From: Astropecten irregularis
Taxonomy: Eukaryota > Echinodermata > Asteroidea > Paxillosida > Astropectinidae
Assembly: GCA_963971285.1 (NCBI GenBank)
Contig: OZ020261.1
Span: 6,141,983-6,205,982 of the forward strand
Length of the DNA stretch: 64,000 nucleotides
Direction: 5' to 3'
Numbering within the stretch: the first letter of the stretch is position 1; the number at the start of each line of letters is the position of its first letter. This document shows, piece by piece, positions 1-11,606 of this stretch. The notes below the pieces were generated by a model. That model was not told the DNA's origin. It was given only the letters and a program-made list of their open reading frames with translations, and ran no database searches. The position numbers and the translations under genes were made by a program.

Positions 1-2272
1 AGCAGATTAAGAACCACAAGTGGATGCAGATGGACGGAGGGGAGCCCTCGCCCGTCTCAAGTCCGATGTCCGACATTCCCAAACCCGTCGGAGAGTTCAA
101 TGAGCAAGCGCTCCGTCTCATGCAGAGCTTAGGCATTGACCAGCAAAGAACAATCGAGGTATGCATCTCCTGTTGTCCATACCTCACTTAAATGAGGATC
201 TCTTTCTTTTTAGCTTGGTAATTGGTTATGAATTTGATAAGGTGACCAGCAGTCCCCGATTTGACAGTGCCGTCCCCGATGAAAAATTGTCCCCGATTCG
301 ACGAAATGCCCCAAAAAAATTCTAATTGTCCTAAAAAAAACAACTGAATACAAATGCTGTGCTGAAGAAGATCCATTCTTCAGAGAAGTATGCGAAGACA
401 ACTGCCTAAGACATGTAAGTATGTAACCCACTCATGTCAACTGGACAAGATGCCACCATTTTGCATGCAAGCACCATCTGCATGGATTCAAAAAAATTTG
501 GTCTGCCATGGTGTACTTATGTTTGCCATATGAATCTCTTTCAGTCGCTGCGAAGAGACGGTTACGATCACTACACCGCTATTTACTACCTCCTCGTCGA
601 AAGACTCAAACTCCACCGCTGCAGCTTCCCCGTCGAGGGCAGGGTGGACAGCCGGTCGCGACGCCCCAGCTCCATCTCCGACCACGCCATCCTACGCAAT
701 CAGGTCGTCGGAACGGGGACCCACATGCCGCACGTGGTCCCAGGCACCCAGCAGTGTCGCAGTCCGATCAAGCAGCACTCGTTGGGGAGCCATCCGAGCC
801 AGCAGCCGCCGATCCTGGGATTCAGACCAGTGCAGCCGGCATCGCAGCAGGCTGGAAAACAGGAAGCAGCTCACGCAGCGTTGCAACGTAAGCGCAAGGA
901 GCCGATTCTACAACCGTCTACATGTATATTCAATGAAGGGGACGTGGTGACCGTCCCTCAGGTGGTCAGCGGGACCCTTCTAGAACCTCTTCCCCGCATG
1001 AACTTCAGGAAGGTCAGATCGATGTCACCAAATCACATGGTCGTTAAGTCCATCGACGAGGGAGTCGAAGTGGACATGCCCGAGAGTGAAGGCGAAATGG
1101 ACAAAACGTCCAGCGAGCAGCTGATGGCTCAACGCAGACATACTTTAGGGGAGAACTTTGAGCTCCCACCTACTATGGAGCCGACCCTTTCAGACTTTGG
1201 CATCGAGCCTCAGGACCTATCAGCCTCGTTTGATTCTCAGGAAGAGATGGAGATCGCTCAGATATCACAGGGTTTTGCTCAGGGTCTAGGACAGGGAATG
1301 TTTCAGCTTGGATCCGGTAGCCAGTGCAATTCTCCCGACCTTTCTCCTACCATGCAAGAGAAGCATATTATTGGCGGACAGCCGATGGGGCAAGGCATGA
1401 CGGAGACTCTGTTACGTACTGGGAGCCAGTCCCCAACTAGCTTCAGGGAAGGCCGTCGGGCCTCCGACGGCCTCCTACTGCAGGATTCTGTGAACAGGCA
1501 GCACAAGAATCTGGCACGCACTCAAGGAATGAATGAACTCCACGCCAGGTTGGATCAGCCACAAGGCGATTACTCTGACTGCAAGGTTATTGCAGAGCAA
1601 GCCAAGCAGCAGCAGTTACAGCAGCAGCAGCAACAGCAGCAGCATCAGGCTCGCATGCTGCAGCACATGGACTCAGTGCAATCCACAGACAGCGGATCGT
1701 ATTCGCAGTGCCAGGTGGGGCAGCAGCCGGTCACGTGGCGGCGGTTCCCCGCCCAGGTCCAGCTGAACCAGCGACAGAATCACTTCCACGCCATGAAGCA
1801 CACCATGCACACCGAGCCGGCGCAGGGCACCGGCTGCAGTTTCGACGAGCTCTCCCGCGGCGTGACGCCCGCACGGAGCCTGCAGCATCACCTCATGCAG
1901 CAGCGACTCATGCAGAAGCGGCAGCAGCTCCACAAGCAGTCGCAGCTCAGCCAGCAGTTCCAACAGCTCCACCTGGAACGGCAGCCAAGCTTTGACGGCC
2001 GGCCACCGCCCCCAAATCGAGCAGACTCTTACAAACAAGCTCAACAGCATCCGGTACTCCCCCAGTTTTCCATGAAAGAAGAGCCCATCCGTAGCATCAC
2101 ACCACCTGGTACCTTCTCCCAGGAGTCCAGTCACCATAGCAGCAGGGATGCCTCCAAACTTCACTTTGGCTTACCGATGATGCACCATAGCTTTGACAAC
2201 TCACAATTTGAATGCATGGACACGTCTGAAGCTCCCAACAGCCAATCGGGCTTCTCGGACACTCCATGCTAA
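1..2272 (+). CDS. SIK2: SIK2-type salt-inducible kinase, C-terminal part (two exons, 5' end outside window)
   Basis: AMPK-family serine/threonine kinase that phosphorylates CRTC coactivators and class IIa HDACs. The catalytic domain lies left of the window. Exon A is read from base 3 to 158 (donor GTATGC) and exon B runs from 545 (acceptor TCTCTTTCAG) to the TAA at 2270-2272. The junction is phase 0, giving 627 residues here. The UBA region spans the junction (FNEQALRLMQSLGIDQQ, then YDHYTAIYYLLVERLK), nearly identical to human SIK2 as I recall it. Four PKA/14-3-3 type sites follow in SIK2 order: HRCSFPVE, RRPSSIS, QRRHTLGE and FREGRRASDG. A polyglutamine tract lies at about 1605-1645 and a Q-rich helix (HHLMQQRLMQKRQQL) near 1885-1925. 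The order and spacing fit SIK1/SIK2 rather than SIK3. The ORF upstream of 545 is intronic. The symbol marks the nearest vertebrate relative; a single SIK1/2 ancestor is equally possible. Confidence 0.93.
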
Positions 2273-2850
2273 ATTTGCCATAGCAACCAAAAAAAAAGAA
2301 AACACTTGCCAAATCTTTCTACACACGATTGAAGATCGCAGTAAGATTTTAACTACATGTAATTCAAAACACAAAACAAACAAATGTGCTTTTAAAATCA
2401 TTCATTTTAATGGGTGTATTTTTTAAGGAGCAAAAAAAAAGTAAACAAATTTTGCATAACGTTTGTGAACCAGAGATTATTTTGGAAATACTTGTATTCA
2501 ATTTGATCGCAAAATTCAACTCCGAGCATGAGCAGAATGGCTTATTTCGCAGAATGCTGTTTATTCAAAACAGATGTTATTACTATAATGTTTTGATTCT
2601 CGATTTGTACTTGTGACTTGGTACGGATCCAGTCACGTCGTGGTCCTCTTTGAAGTAAATTCCTTTTTCTTGAATACTGCTGTTCTGCCGTTCTTTTCAA
2701 TTCCACGACGTGTGGAGAAAGTTTCAGTGCAGAGTACATCAGTATATCTTTTGAAACCCGTATGACCATTGTGGCCATTGGAAAATACATGTTTGGATCA
2801 CAAAACATTATGAACGCCAGATAGGTGTACAAATAAATAACGAGAAAATT
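2273..2850 (+). other. Probable 3' UTR of the SIK2-type gene
   Basis: AT-rich sequence directly after the SIK2 stop codon. The first clear polyadenylation signal is AATAAA at 2832-2837, so cleavage near 2850-2860 is likely. No ORF or splice signal of note. The end is inferred from this single motif. Confidence 0.5.
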
Positions 2851-3837
2851 TATAAAAAGTGACCTTTACGTTTAAGCAAGAACCCCATGAAGTGTGATCT
2901 TCAAAATGATTTGGGGTTCGACGGTGAATTTGAAAAAAAAATGTGCTTATGTGTAGCTAGCTAGCCCTGCTGGTTTGAAATTCAACCTTCAGACTATAAA
3001 GTAATGTACTCTTTCGCGTTTCCTACTAGAAAAAAGGTCATTTTGTACATCTTCCCCATTATCATTCAAGCAGAATGGTCATTTGGTTAGTTTTTTAGAA
3101 ACTTTAGAACATGTACAAGTGCATACAATCCGGTCATGCAGTGATTTGCATTGTTCCAATGGTGGCCTAATGTTGGCCAGATAAGGAAGTAATGTTCACT
3201 GGAAATACCTGGGTTTTTTTAGTACGGTACATTTTCTGTTTTTACAAATGGGCCGGTTTTAGCCTGACAGAAAAGTCGCTATCCCTATATATTGACCTGT
3301 TCATAATTTACCTGAGAAACATTTAGAATGCTAATTAATTTGGTTGGTAAACATTTTGTGTGTGGCCGCAGTGTCTGCAAGTCACAAAATCAAATCGGTT
3401 AGCAAATCTTGGCTGACGGAACACCAGTTAACAAGCATATATATCCATTATGTGATGTCTTGACTGGTAACTGTTCAGAAATGGTATTAAATAACTGTAT
3501 AAACTGGTACCAGCGATTATCCGGTTACCACCTTTTGTTCTCTAGTTACAGCTAGTAGGTTTATAAATTGTGTAGTTTGTGCGGTTGTTAGCATTATGTA
3601 CAACATGTACTTTGAGTTTTGGTCATTGTACAAGCACAAGAACTGCAATCAATGAAGTTGTGTGTCGAGTATAAAATTTACTTCAGGAAAACGAGCGACA
3701 TAATGGTATCTTAAAGAGCCACACATATTTCTATTATCAGTGTTTCATATTCACCACTGTACGTGGCATTGTTTTGTATCTCACTAGCTGTTACCATAAA
3801 CAGTGTAGAATTATCCGCATAAATCTGGCATCCATGC
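2851..3837. other. Intergenic, nothing recognised
   Basis: Single-copy-looking AT-rich DNA. I saw no exon with paired splice sites, no long repeat and no RNA gene. Confidence 0.5.
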
Positions 3838-3845
3838 GTTGTTAC

Positions 3846-4060
3846 CAGTGGCGCACCCAGGGGGGGGGCTCGGGGGGCTTGAGCCCCCCCCAAGAGGGTC
3901 CCTGAAAAAAAAAAAGGAAAAAAAAAGAAGAAAAAAAAACGAAAAAAAAGGGGGGAGAGGGAAAGGCAGAGGAGGAAGGGGGGGGGGAGTCACAAAATGT
4001 TTTGTGGGGAAAATTTTTTCTTTGAGCCCCCCCCAAGACAAAATCCTGGGTGCGCCGGTG
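3846..4060. mobile_element. hAT-like MITE with G/C-run interior
   Basis: Terminal inverted repeats CAGTGGCGCACCCAGG and (reverse complement) CACCGGCGCACCCAGG enclose a purine-rich core with long G and A runs. The element is flanked by a perfect 8-bp target duplication, GTTGTTAC, at 3838-3845 and 4061-4068. An 8-bp duplication with CAGTGGC ends is typical of hAT non-autonomous elements. It has no coding capacity; the ORFs across it are low-complexity artefacts. Confidence 0.85.
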
Positions 4061-4068
4061 GTTGTTAC

Positions 4069-5205
4069 ATTGTACATTCTGTATTTTTTTTATTTATACA
4101 CAATTACACTGCTCAGAAGTACATGTAGTTTGCACACTGCGAAATACCACGGTGAATTCAGGTGCCGTGTGGACAGCCTGAACAACTGTGTATTTAGTGC
4201 ACTGCGGTACAGGATGCCAGACACCATACCCTGCCTTGATATAGCTACATGTAATATCACGGCCATTTTGAAACCAAACCCTAACTAGTAGCACAGTGCC
4301 GTTTTCTGTTTACTTGACAAATTTCAATCGAGTAACTTATTATATAAGTTTATGAAGTAAGTTGCTCGAAACTATTTCAAAACAAAGAAAAACGATTTTA
4401 TGACTTTTGACAATTCACAATGAGACGTATCAGTTTGACAACAAGCCAACAATCACGCTCCATTTTTATATATTATTATACCAAATTTATATTCATATGT
4501 CAGAGTGTGACGTGTTATTAATTACCATCTTTTTTTATTGGTGGCTTAATTAATACGTGTTTCCATGGCGAAGAGCAATTTGTGTGACTAAATTTATACG
4601 AATTCTACGAATTGGTCTATTTTGCAACGCAAAGATTTGAATTACAGGCCTCATATCCGGTGTTGGCGTTTTTTCTCTTTAAAATGTTGTGTGATACCAC
4701 AAGTTAATTTTGCTCCATAAAGCAAAATGGTAGTTTTATACTCCCGTTAGATTTTGTACTGCCGTACAACCAACTATTAAAACGTGTGTGACAACCAAAC
4801 GTGTTGTTGTTGAGGACATTGGTTTTCATTTTCCAAGGAATGAAATGTATTTTTTAGATGGAAAACGCTTCTCAACATAAATTGACTTTGTGTGTATGAA
4901 AATCTCAATCAAAAACATTTTGTGCAAGTTGGTGTGGTATTTTAAAGTTGGCTTAATTACGGTTCTTGCCTAAGTACCTATTATGAGGGGTAATTATATG
5001 GAGTGGCTAAATAAGAACTTGTATGGGCCTTGAAAATCTTTGAAAGTCTCTCTTGTCCGGGATCTTTCCTTTTTTTTAAGAGTTCTGGAGTAGTGCTTTG
5101 AACTAAACCCAGTGAATACAATTTGCCTTTGTGTAATAATCCAACCGTTTGCCGTTGTAGGGACGTATTTAGTAATGACCAGCATCCAAAATAATTATTT
5201 TGTAT
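4069..5205. other. Intergenic, nothing recognised
   Basis: AT-rich DNA without supported exons, repeats or RNA genes. Confidence 0.45.
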
Positions 5206-5607
5206 CAGGGCGCCCCTTTTTATTTATAACTGTGGTTCTCATTTCTTTTTCAACTTGAGGGAGGGTCGGTCGGTCGGACAAAAAAAAAGTTGGGTGGAAA
5301 AAAAATCTGACTGAATACACAAAAACTTAAGAAAATGATGAGAAATGTTCATTGTATTCACTGTAATCTCGTTTGAATATTTTTTATTATTATTTCTGTG
5401 ATAGAAAGTATAAAAATGTAGGCCTATTGGCAACATTTTTCGCCAGAAATTCTGGAAATTTCTTCTTCTTTTTTCTTGAATTTATATTATGTCATTCTGG
5501 ACAGGGTCGGCGACCAAAAAAACAGGAATTTTTTTTCTTCGGTCGGAGCCCAAAATATATGGGTCGGTCGGAATTGAGAACCACAGTAATAAAAAGGGGC
5601 GCCCTTA
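5206..5607. mobile_element. Inverted-repeat (foldback) MITE
   Basis: Long terminal inverted repeats of about 38 bp: GGGCGCCCCTTTTT followed by CTGTGGTTCTCA on the left, and the reverse complement at 5572-5606. Subterminal GGTCGGTCGG motifs occur near both ends (about 5265 and 5563) and the core is A/T-rich. No clear target duplication was seen, so the superfamily is open. Confidence 0.7.
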
Positions 5608-6432
5608 TGGTTGAATGATTGAGAAATATGATCGTTTGTGCAAAAATTGCACCAAGTATCCCAATCTCTTTTTTTTTTTTCATGTGTCAATCATATTTGG
5701 TAGCAAGCCAAAACAAACTCCACATGCTTGACATGTCATTGACCTCACCGTGACCTCATAGTGACCTGGGTTGACCTCTTATATGAGTATATAGGAGTAT
5801 ATAACTTGGTGACATTGTTGCCAACCAACAACTCTTTGGATTGATAATTTATTTGTGTGCATAAATTTGTACTAATACAATAAACTTTACTGATGATGAA
5901 TTGGTTTATTTTGTAAGACAAACAACTCATAATGACGTTGAAAAGCAGACGAAATATCTATGGTGTATAATTTTGTTTTCTTAAATCTCAGTTGCTTTAA
6001 GCAACCTATATTTATTTCCAGTGTTAACACATTGACTGATGCCAAGAAGATGATACTTCCAATTTATTTTTGGAAAATTACGGGCATCTATTGTAAAGTT
6101 GTATTGTAAATCTTGATGACAAACTTGTATATTTTTGCAAAAACTAAAAACTGAAAACCAAAAAAAAAAAAAAAAAAAATCATTTGGTTGATTAAATTAT
6201 GCATAATTATTGTGGGTTTCTTTTGTAGTAGCGATGGTGTAATAATGGTGTACAAAATGTAATAATGGCAGGCAGGCATTGTTAAGGTGACAGTCGAGAG
6301 GAACTTTGGAGAACGTTTTCAAAAAAACATTAACCTTGTTCCCAAACGGCGATAGATTTGTTTGCTTTTTGTTTTTGACTTATGGTGCTCAACCTTGAAT
6401 GCTGCTTAATTTCTCACCAGAGATGATCATTG
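5608..6432. other. Intergenic, nothing recognised
   Basis: AT-rich DNA with a poly(A) run near 6160-6179. A few CACCGTGACCTCATAG-like short direct repeats occur at about 5740-5775. No gene seen. Confidence 0.4.
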
Positions 6433-6512
6433 TTTCACCTTTCAATTTCTTTTCAGTTGCCAAGGAAACATTGTTGCCTTGGCAACATTTAAAAAGAAAC
6501 TTGAAAAGGTGA
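6433..6512. promoter_or_regulatory. Palindrome centred on two RFX X-box-like sites
   Basis: GTTGCCAAGGAAAC (6456-6469) and GTTGCCTTGGCAAC (6473-6486) fit the RFX X-box pattern GTNRCC-N(0-3)-RGYAAC; the second is a perfect palindrome. The flanks TTTCACCTTTCAA and AACTTGAAAAGGTGAA are also inverted, so the whole 80 bp can fold. It could be a regulatory site or the remnant of a foldback element. Confidence 0.4.
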
Positions 6513-6642
6513 ACCAAAAATTTCGAAGGAATTTTTTCAGTTTTTGTTCACTTTTTTGGGTGGCATTTTTAGCAAATTATCCAGTTTTTAATTGGTACAG
6601 CTTGTTGTTTTTAGAAATTGCACAAGCACATCGGTGGTTTAA

Positions 6643-6975
6643 AGGTAGTATCATTACTTTGGTAAGACACCAAAACAGAAATGTTCACAGATTTACGTAT
6701 AACTTTCAGGGTATATGAAAATGGTGGTGGTAGAAACATACTGTTAAAATTGTTCTGCCTGAAATGGTGTATTTATCCAGAAATTAGTAAAACAACGACC
6801 AAAAATCTTTTTGATCTTTTAAAAGATCAACAATAAAAGAGAAAAAGACTTAAGAAATACTGTGGATGTTTTTCAGTTTTCTCAAAAAGTGGGCACCGTA
6901 TGGGACTGAAATTTTCACAGATGACTGCCCATGAATCTGTACTTCTTTGACAAAAACCAAAGTATGATACTACCT
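6643..6975. mobile_element. TTAA-flanked MITE, family 1, copy 1
   Basis: Inverted termini AGGTAGTATCA and TGATACTACCT, with the internal conserved stretch CAGATTTACGTATAACTT. TTAA lies on the left (6639-6642) and the decayed TTTA on the right. Two-sided TTAA in sister copies suggests a piggyBac-type origin. Non-coding. Confidence 0.8.
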
Positions 6976-6979
6976 TTTA

Positions 6980-7724
6980 TACACAAAATAAAGTACAGGC
7001 AGCAAACATGTTCTATGTTCAAAAACAAAGCTCAACTCAGTATGTAGTGGTTATAAATTAAGATCAAGTTTAAGATCTGTTTTATAAAGCAACTCTTTTC
7101 TTTACAGTGAGATATAATATTTGGGACAAGGTTGATGTTTGTGGTATTCAGCAATTCTGCGTATTGAATATTTGGTGAGAATTTGATTAAATTTGAAAAG
7201 CTTTAGCCAATCAGGTAACTCCTTATTCGTGTCACATATCATGATTGGTCGCTTGCGAGGAAGATTGATATGAGCATCAGTATGTGGCTGAAAATGAAAC
7301 ATATACCTCCTTCTAAGAGTCAAACCTATACAGGTGCACTTGTGAACTGGTAACCCTGAATTAAAAGCTGTCTGAGATCATGCACCTTAATGGTGTTGAG
7401 TATGAGGATGGTGGGTACCAGTTATGTCTTCAAGTGGTACCCGGCACTGGTTACCAATGTGATTTTGTGACTTATCTGAAGGTTAATTCAGGTCCTGCGT
7501 GCTTGATAGTCACCTAGAAACTATTGACTTATTTAAATGGTGAAAAATAGTAAAGGCACTGTGTTCACCGTATCGAGCGTTCTTTCAAAATACTTTTGCT
7601 TGTCAAAAGATGATTTCATTTATCCCATCCCATTGGCTTACTCCTACACAAGTCACCAGCCATATACTGCTCTAATATAGTGAAACACATCTGCACTGCA
7701 CTAGATTTGCCACTGAAATGTCAG
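6980..7724. other. Intergenic, nothing recognised
   Basis: AT-rich spacer between two copies of the same MITE. No supported gene. Confidence 0.4.
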
Positions 7725-7728
7725 TTAA

Positions 7729-8091
7729 AGGTAATATCATACTTTGGTTTGTTGTCAAAGAAATACAGATTCATGGGAAAAAATATCAGGGAAGATACAG
7801 TAACAGTCTGTGAAAATTTTAGTCCCATATACCTTGCCCACTTTTTGAGAAAACAGTGAAAAACAGCCACTAGAATTTCTCAGTTACTTCTTTTCTCTTT
7901 TATTTTTGATCTTTAAAAGATAACAAATAATCGTGGTCACTGGTTTTACTCTTTTCTGGATAAATACAGCATTTCTGGCAGAACAATTTTAACAGTATGT
8001 TTCTACTATCACAATCTTTATACCCTGTAAGTTATAGGTAAATCTGTGAACATTTCTGTTTTTGGTCTCTTACCAAAGTATGATACTACCT
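7729..8091. mobile_element. TTAA-flanked MITE, family 1, copy 2
   Basis: Same family as the copy at 6643-6975 but in inverted internal orientation. Ends are AGGTAATATCATACTTTGG and CCAAAGTATGATACTACCT, with TTAA at 7725-7728 and TTTA on the right. Confidence 0.8.
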
Positions 8092-8095
8092 TTTA

Positions 8096-9240
8096 GAGAT
8101 GATCAATTGCTTATAGAGCAATTGTGTATACCACATTTTCTACACCTGAGTAGTTATTATAAGCAGACAATTTGAGATAATTTTATGAGACTCAATTGTA
8201 GCTTATTTCAATTGAGTGTGCACAAAAATTGTTGACTAACATTACATGTAACGACTTGGCACATCTGTAAATTAAATAATTAATAGATATTACAATACAA
8301 ACTGACTTAGCAGTGAATGTAGGATAATATTTTTGATGACACACAGCTTATTGTAGCTTATACAAAGATTTAGGTCATGAAACCTGGACAATTTTGCGCC
8401 AAGAAGGTTTAAATAATGGGAACGACTTTTCTGGAAGGGTATTAAAAAATATTGAATTAAAGTATAAACTAAGAATAATTTGAAGTGTTTTAATGAAAAC
8501 AAAAAATGGGCTGGCCCATTGGATCATCAGTTAGAGAAACGACTGGTAATCGTTTATAGTTTCTATAGTAAAGTGGTGTCAGTCTGTCGTATAGCAGTAC
8601 GTGATAGGAGCTTTGGTCAGCAGCGTAGCTGGAGGATTATAATGTAGTAGGTTTATAAGATGGTAGAAGCGATGGGACATTGTCAGAATGGGACGTAAAT
8701 CTTTTGATGGGTTGTGTATAGACATGGGCTTTGTGCTGGAATGGAATTTTTTGTGCACAACGGCGTAGGACTTGATTTTCTTTTTTATTGACCAGGCCAA
8801 AGAAGCGTAAAATATTCAAGCGAGGAATGTTACTGTGTAATTTGTTTCATGCAATATGTTAAGTTCATGAGACAAATGTATGATATCTATCAATTAAAAG
8901 AATGTAAAGGAATTTTTTTTCTCGTTATAATTGCAGTGTTAATTGGAAGAAATGATTCAGACGCGATCCCAGAAAAACCAAAAAAGCTGTAAAATTCTTG
9001 CAACAGTTAATATGGAAGACAATGAAAAACGACCAAGAAAAATGAAAAGAAAATAATGACTTGACATTCAATGTAGTCATGCGGCTTTATATGCATATTG
9101 CTGACTGTTTCACATTCTTTGTATACTGAAATTATTTCGGTAAGAAAACAAGAAATTCTGACGCAGTTTGCCGCACAAATTTGCCTGGGAATATAGACGC
9201 GATATTCTGAAGTCATTTCTTCAATTCCTGGTGTTTTTTT
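8096..9240. other. Intergenic, no gene recognised
   Basis: AT-rich DNA. At 8579-8819 two overlapping minus-strand frames of 60-73 codons are open, with no family I recognise and no convincing splice sites. They may be a transposon fragment. Confidence 0.35.
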
Positions 9241-9360
9241 TTTTTAATTTGCATCAGTGGGTTGGCTGGTCGGTTGCTATGCGTGCCCACTCGTTTGACA
9301 TTCAGAAACGAATAAGCAGACGGTATCTATCCTAACAGCACCCACATTCTTGAAGTGGGT

Positions 9361-9545
9361 GTTACTTAGCAACCGTGTGCAATGAAAAACATGGCCACCC
9401 ATTGATGTCATCCGTTGCCCTGGCAACATGCACAATGTGCAAAGTGATTAGAGTGGGATGCAGCTGGGCCCCAGCTGCCGTTCCGTTGAACGCGGAGAAA
9501 TGCGAGATAATAACCAATTTGAGTCAAGCTTGTTGCCATGGTGAC
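9361..9545. promoter_or_regulatory. Cluster of RFX X-box-like sites
   Basis: Three sites in 185 bp: GTTACTTAGCAAC (9361-9373, approximate), GTTGCCCTGGCAAC (9414-9427, full consensus) and GTTGCCATGGTGAC (9532-9545). A weaker GTTGCTATGCG lies at 9273. RFX factors bind such sites in ciliary gene promoters. No transcript start is visible here; the nearest ciliary gene in the window is the JHY-like gene 17 kb to the right. Function is inferred. Confidence 0.45.
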
Positions 9546-10483
9546 GTTAAAACTCAAATCATTTCAAATGGGAAAAAAAATTATGTGAGATTTTTTTGTT
9601 GGGGTGAGAGTGTTTCACGGAAGAGTGATGATTACAGATATATTCACAAAGCGAAAAATTTTATGGAGAAAAAAAAATATCATATTTCAGAGTAAATATT
9701 GAGTATTTAATTTATAATAGCAAATGTATTGGCATACCAGTATGTGTATTGGGTTTTTATTTTAAATCAATAATTTGCGAATGGAAGTGAAAAATAGACT
9801 GTATATTTGCAGAGAAAAACATAATTCTGAATTGTTGTTTACAATAAATTACTGCAGAAAATTTGAGAGGGTAAAAAGAAAGTGATGGTTGTTGAATTTC
9901 AACGGTTTTTAAGGTCCTTGCTACTACTGTATAGGAGCATCAGCGTGTATGGTATGGATAGAATTTGTACATATACTGAATATGTTTGAGGATTATGCGG
10001 ACATGTTTGAGGATTTTAAGAAATGTTTTAAGAAGCTTGATGTGGCATCTTCCAATTTGACAAGATTCATTTTTAATCAAGTTTTAAAGCTATTTTCTAA
10101 AAATTAAAAAAAAAAAGTATGAAGTACTTGCACATAATAAAAACCTGCCCTACCTATTAAGATAAGAAATAGAACGACCCAAGATTTGATTTGGGTCTTA
10201 TTCCTGCCTCTGTCTTACCATTGCTGGCAAAAGGGAGCAGACTGTTGTTAATTTAAAGGTTTGGACAATTCCATTGTATATCGGGGGGGGGGGGGGGGGG
10301 GGCTAAGTTAAATAATGTTATAGAGATGTATAAAGGTTTGTACATTGTACTCATTGATTAAAAGGCGTGGTCCCATCTGCCATTAATGTTCATGAAAATC
10401 ATTCTTTTACTAGTATTTTCTTGATTTGTGTTTCAATTTTTATTATTATTTTTATATTATTTATATTATTATATTATTTTCTG
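9546..10483. other. Intergenic; poly(G) tract, otherwise nothing recognised
   Basis: AT-rich DNA with a G run at about 10285-10302. No exon or RNA gene supported. Confidence 0.4.
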
Positions 10484-10626
10484 TCATTGAAAAGTGAACA
10501 AAGAAAAATTGACAGGAGCGGGATTTGAACCGGCGAACTTCTGAATACCGTGCAGGCGCTCTACCCTACTGAGCCATCCAGCCCTATACATTAGTGGTGA
10601 CCCCAATAGTCAATTATCTTTGTATT
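10484..10626 (-). repeat. tRNA-derived SINE, copy a
   Basis: Read on the minus strand, a tRNA-like head carries an A box (GGCTCAGTAGGGTAGAGCGC) and a B box (GGTTCAAATCC), followed by CAATTTTTCTTTGTTCACTT. The acceptor-stem halves do not pair, so it is not a working tRNA. An inverted piece of the tail motif (AGTCAATTATCTTTG) lies beyond the head, as in the copy at 14222-14425. Confidence 0.7.
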
Positions 10627-10770
10627 TATATTATTGTCTGTTTATTTGTTTCGTTGTTATGCTCGTCAGGAGACTGGTTCTTTGCTTGCTTCATATGATG
10701 ACTCAGCAAGCGTTTGTACACAAATGTGGAACGTCGTAAGGCACTGCACATGGGTTCATTCAGACAGTAT

Positions 10771-10934
10771 ACAAATAATGAATGTTTATGAGTGGAATGG
10801 TAAAAATAATTTCATGAGGTGACAGATGGACTGTTCCATTTCACGAGGCGAAGCCGAGTGGAATGGAACAGTCCATCTGTCACCGAATGAAATTATTTTT
10901 TCCATTCTACGAATGTGAAACATTCATTATTTGT
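10771..10934. repeat. 164-bp near-perfect palindrome
   Basis: Outer arms ACAAATAATGAATG and CATTCATTATTTGT match perfectly, as do the inner arms GGTGACAGATGGACTGTTCC and GGAACAGTCCATCTGTCACC. The centre is GAGGCGAAGCCGAG. This is foldback MITE architecture. It abuts a second inverted-repeat unit at 10934-11305. Confidence 0.75.
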
Positions 10935-11305
10935 TTTATATAACATCTAAGTAGATCTTTGTCATTTGATTTTGATTGGAGGATAACATTTTAAGAGTTA
11001 GCGAGACAAAAAAAGCTTAAAATCTTGGCAAACTATATTGCTCTTATTACAGTAAGGCGCGTTGCACACCAACGCGTACGCGCGCACGCAGTGACAAATA
11101 AATGGAACGCCGCTTGACCAATCACGTACTAGAGTCCCTGGCGTGCAATGGTACAAATCGGATGGCACTAAAAATGCACGGTGGATGGTACAAATTTCAA
11201 CGGTTGTGACGTAAGCCATGAATTGGTCTATTTATCAAATATCACGTGACATACAATCCTCCAATCAAATGACAAGGATCTACTAAGGTGTTATATAAAC
11301 AATAA
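10934..11305. mobile_element. Inverted-repeat element abutting the palindrome
   Basis: About 50-bp imperfect terminal inverted repeats. The left end contains TTATATAACATCTAAGTAGA and TTGATTGGAGGAT. The right end (11254-11305) is the complement, with ATCCTCCAATCAAATGACAA. The core is GC-richer (CGCGTACGCGCGCACG). Non-coding, probably a MITE; the relation to the adjacent palindrome suggests one compound element. Confidence 0.65.
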
Positions 11306-11606
11306 TAACACACGTTACTCAATCAATTCGCGGACAGACTGGCCTCATAGGCATGCAGTTATAGGACCTGCTCAATAATCAAACAATTTTTCTCAGCATG
11401 GAGTCTCCTCTCATAGAAAAACAAAACAACATAAAATCAGTTTTACTAGTAATCAATTTCCATGTGACGTTGATTTCCTTTTGATTTGTTTTTTAACATT
11501 AATATTGTTTGCTCAATGTAATAATTTTATGTACATTGGGTGAAGGTTAAGGTTATTTGGCAAGGCATTTTGTTTTTTGCTTCGGGGAATTTTGTTGGAA
11601 TTCTGG

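Noticed and set aside
434-544. Extended start of the SIK2 frame at 434
   Set aside because: The 37 codons before 545 are intronic: the TTTCAG acceptor at 544 joins in phase to the exon ending at 158 and restores the UBA domain.
3839-4288. 149-codon K/G-rich ORF
   Set aside because: Runs through the homopolymer-rich hAT-like MITE; low-complexity artefact.
8579-8819. Minus-strand ORFs that faintly recall a reverse transcriptase
   Set aside because: No catalytic motif or flanking element structure seen; two frames are open at once.
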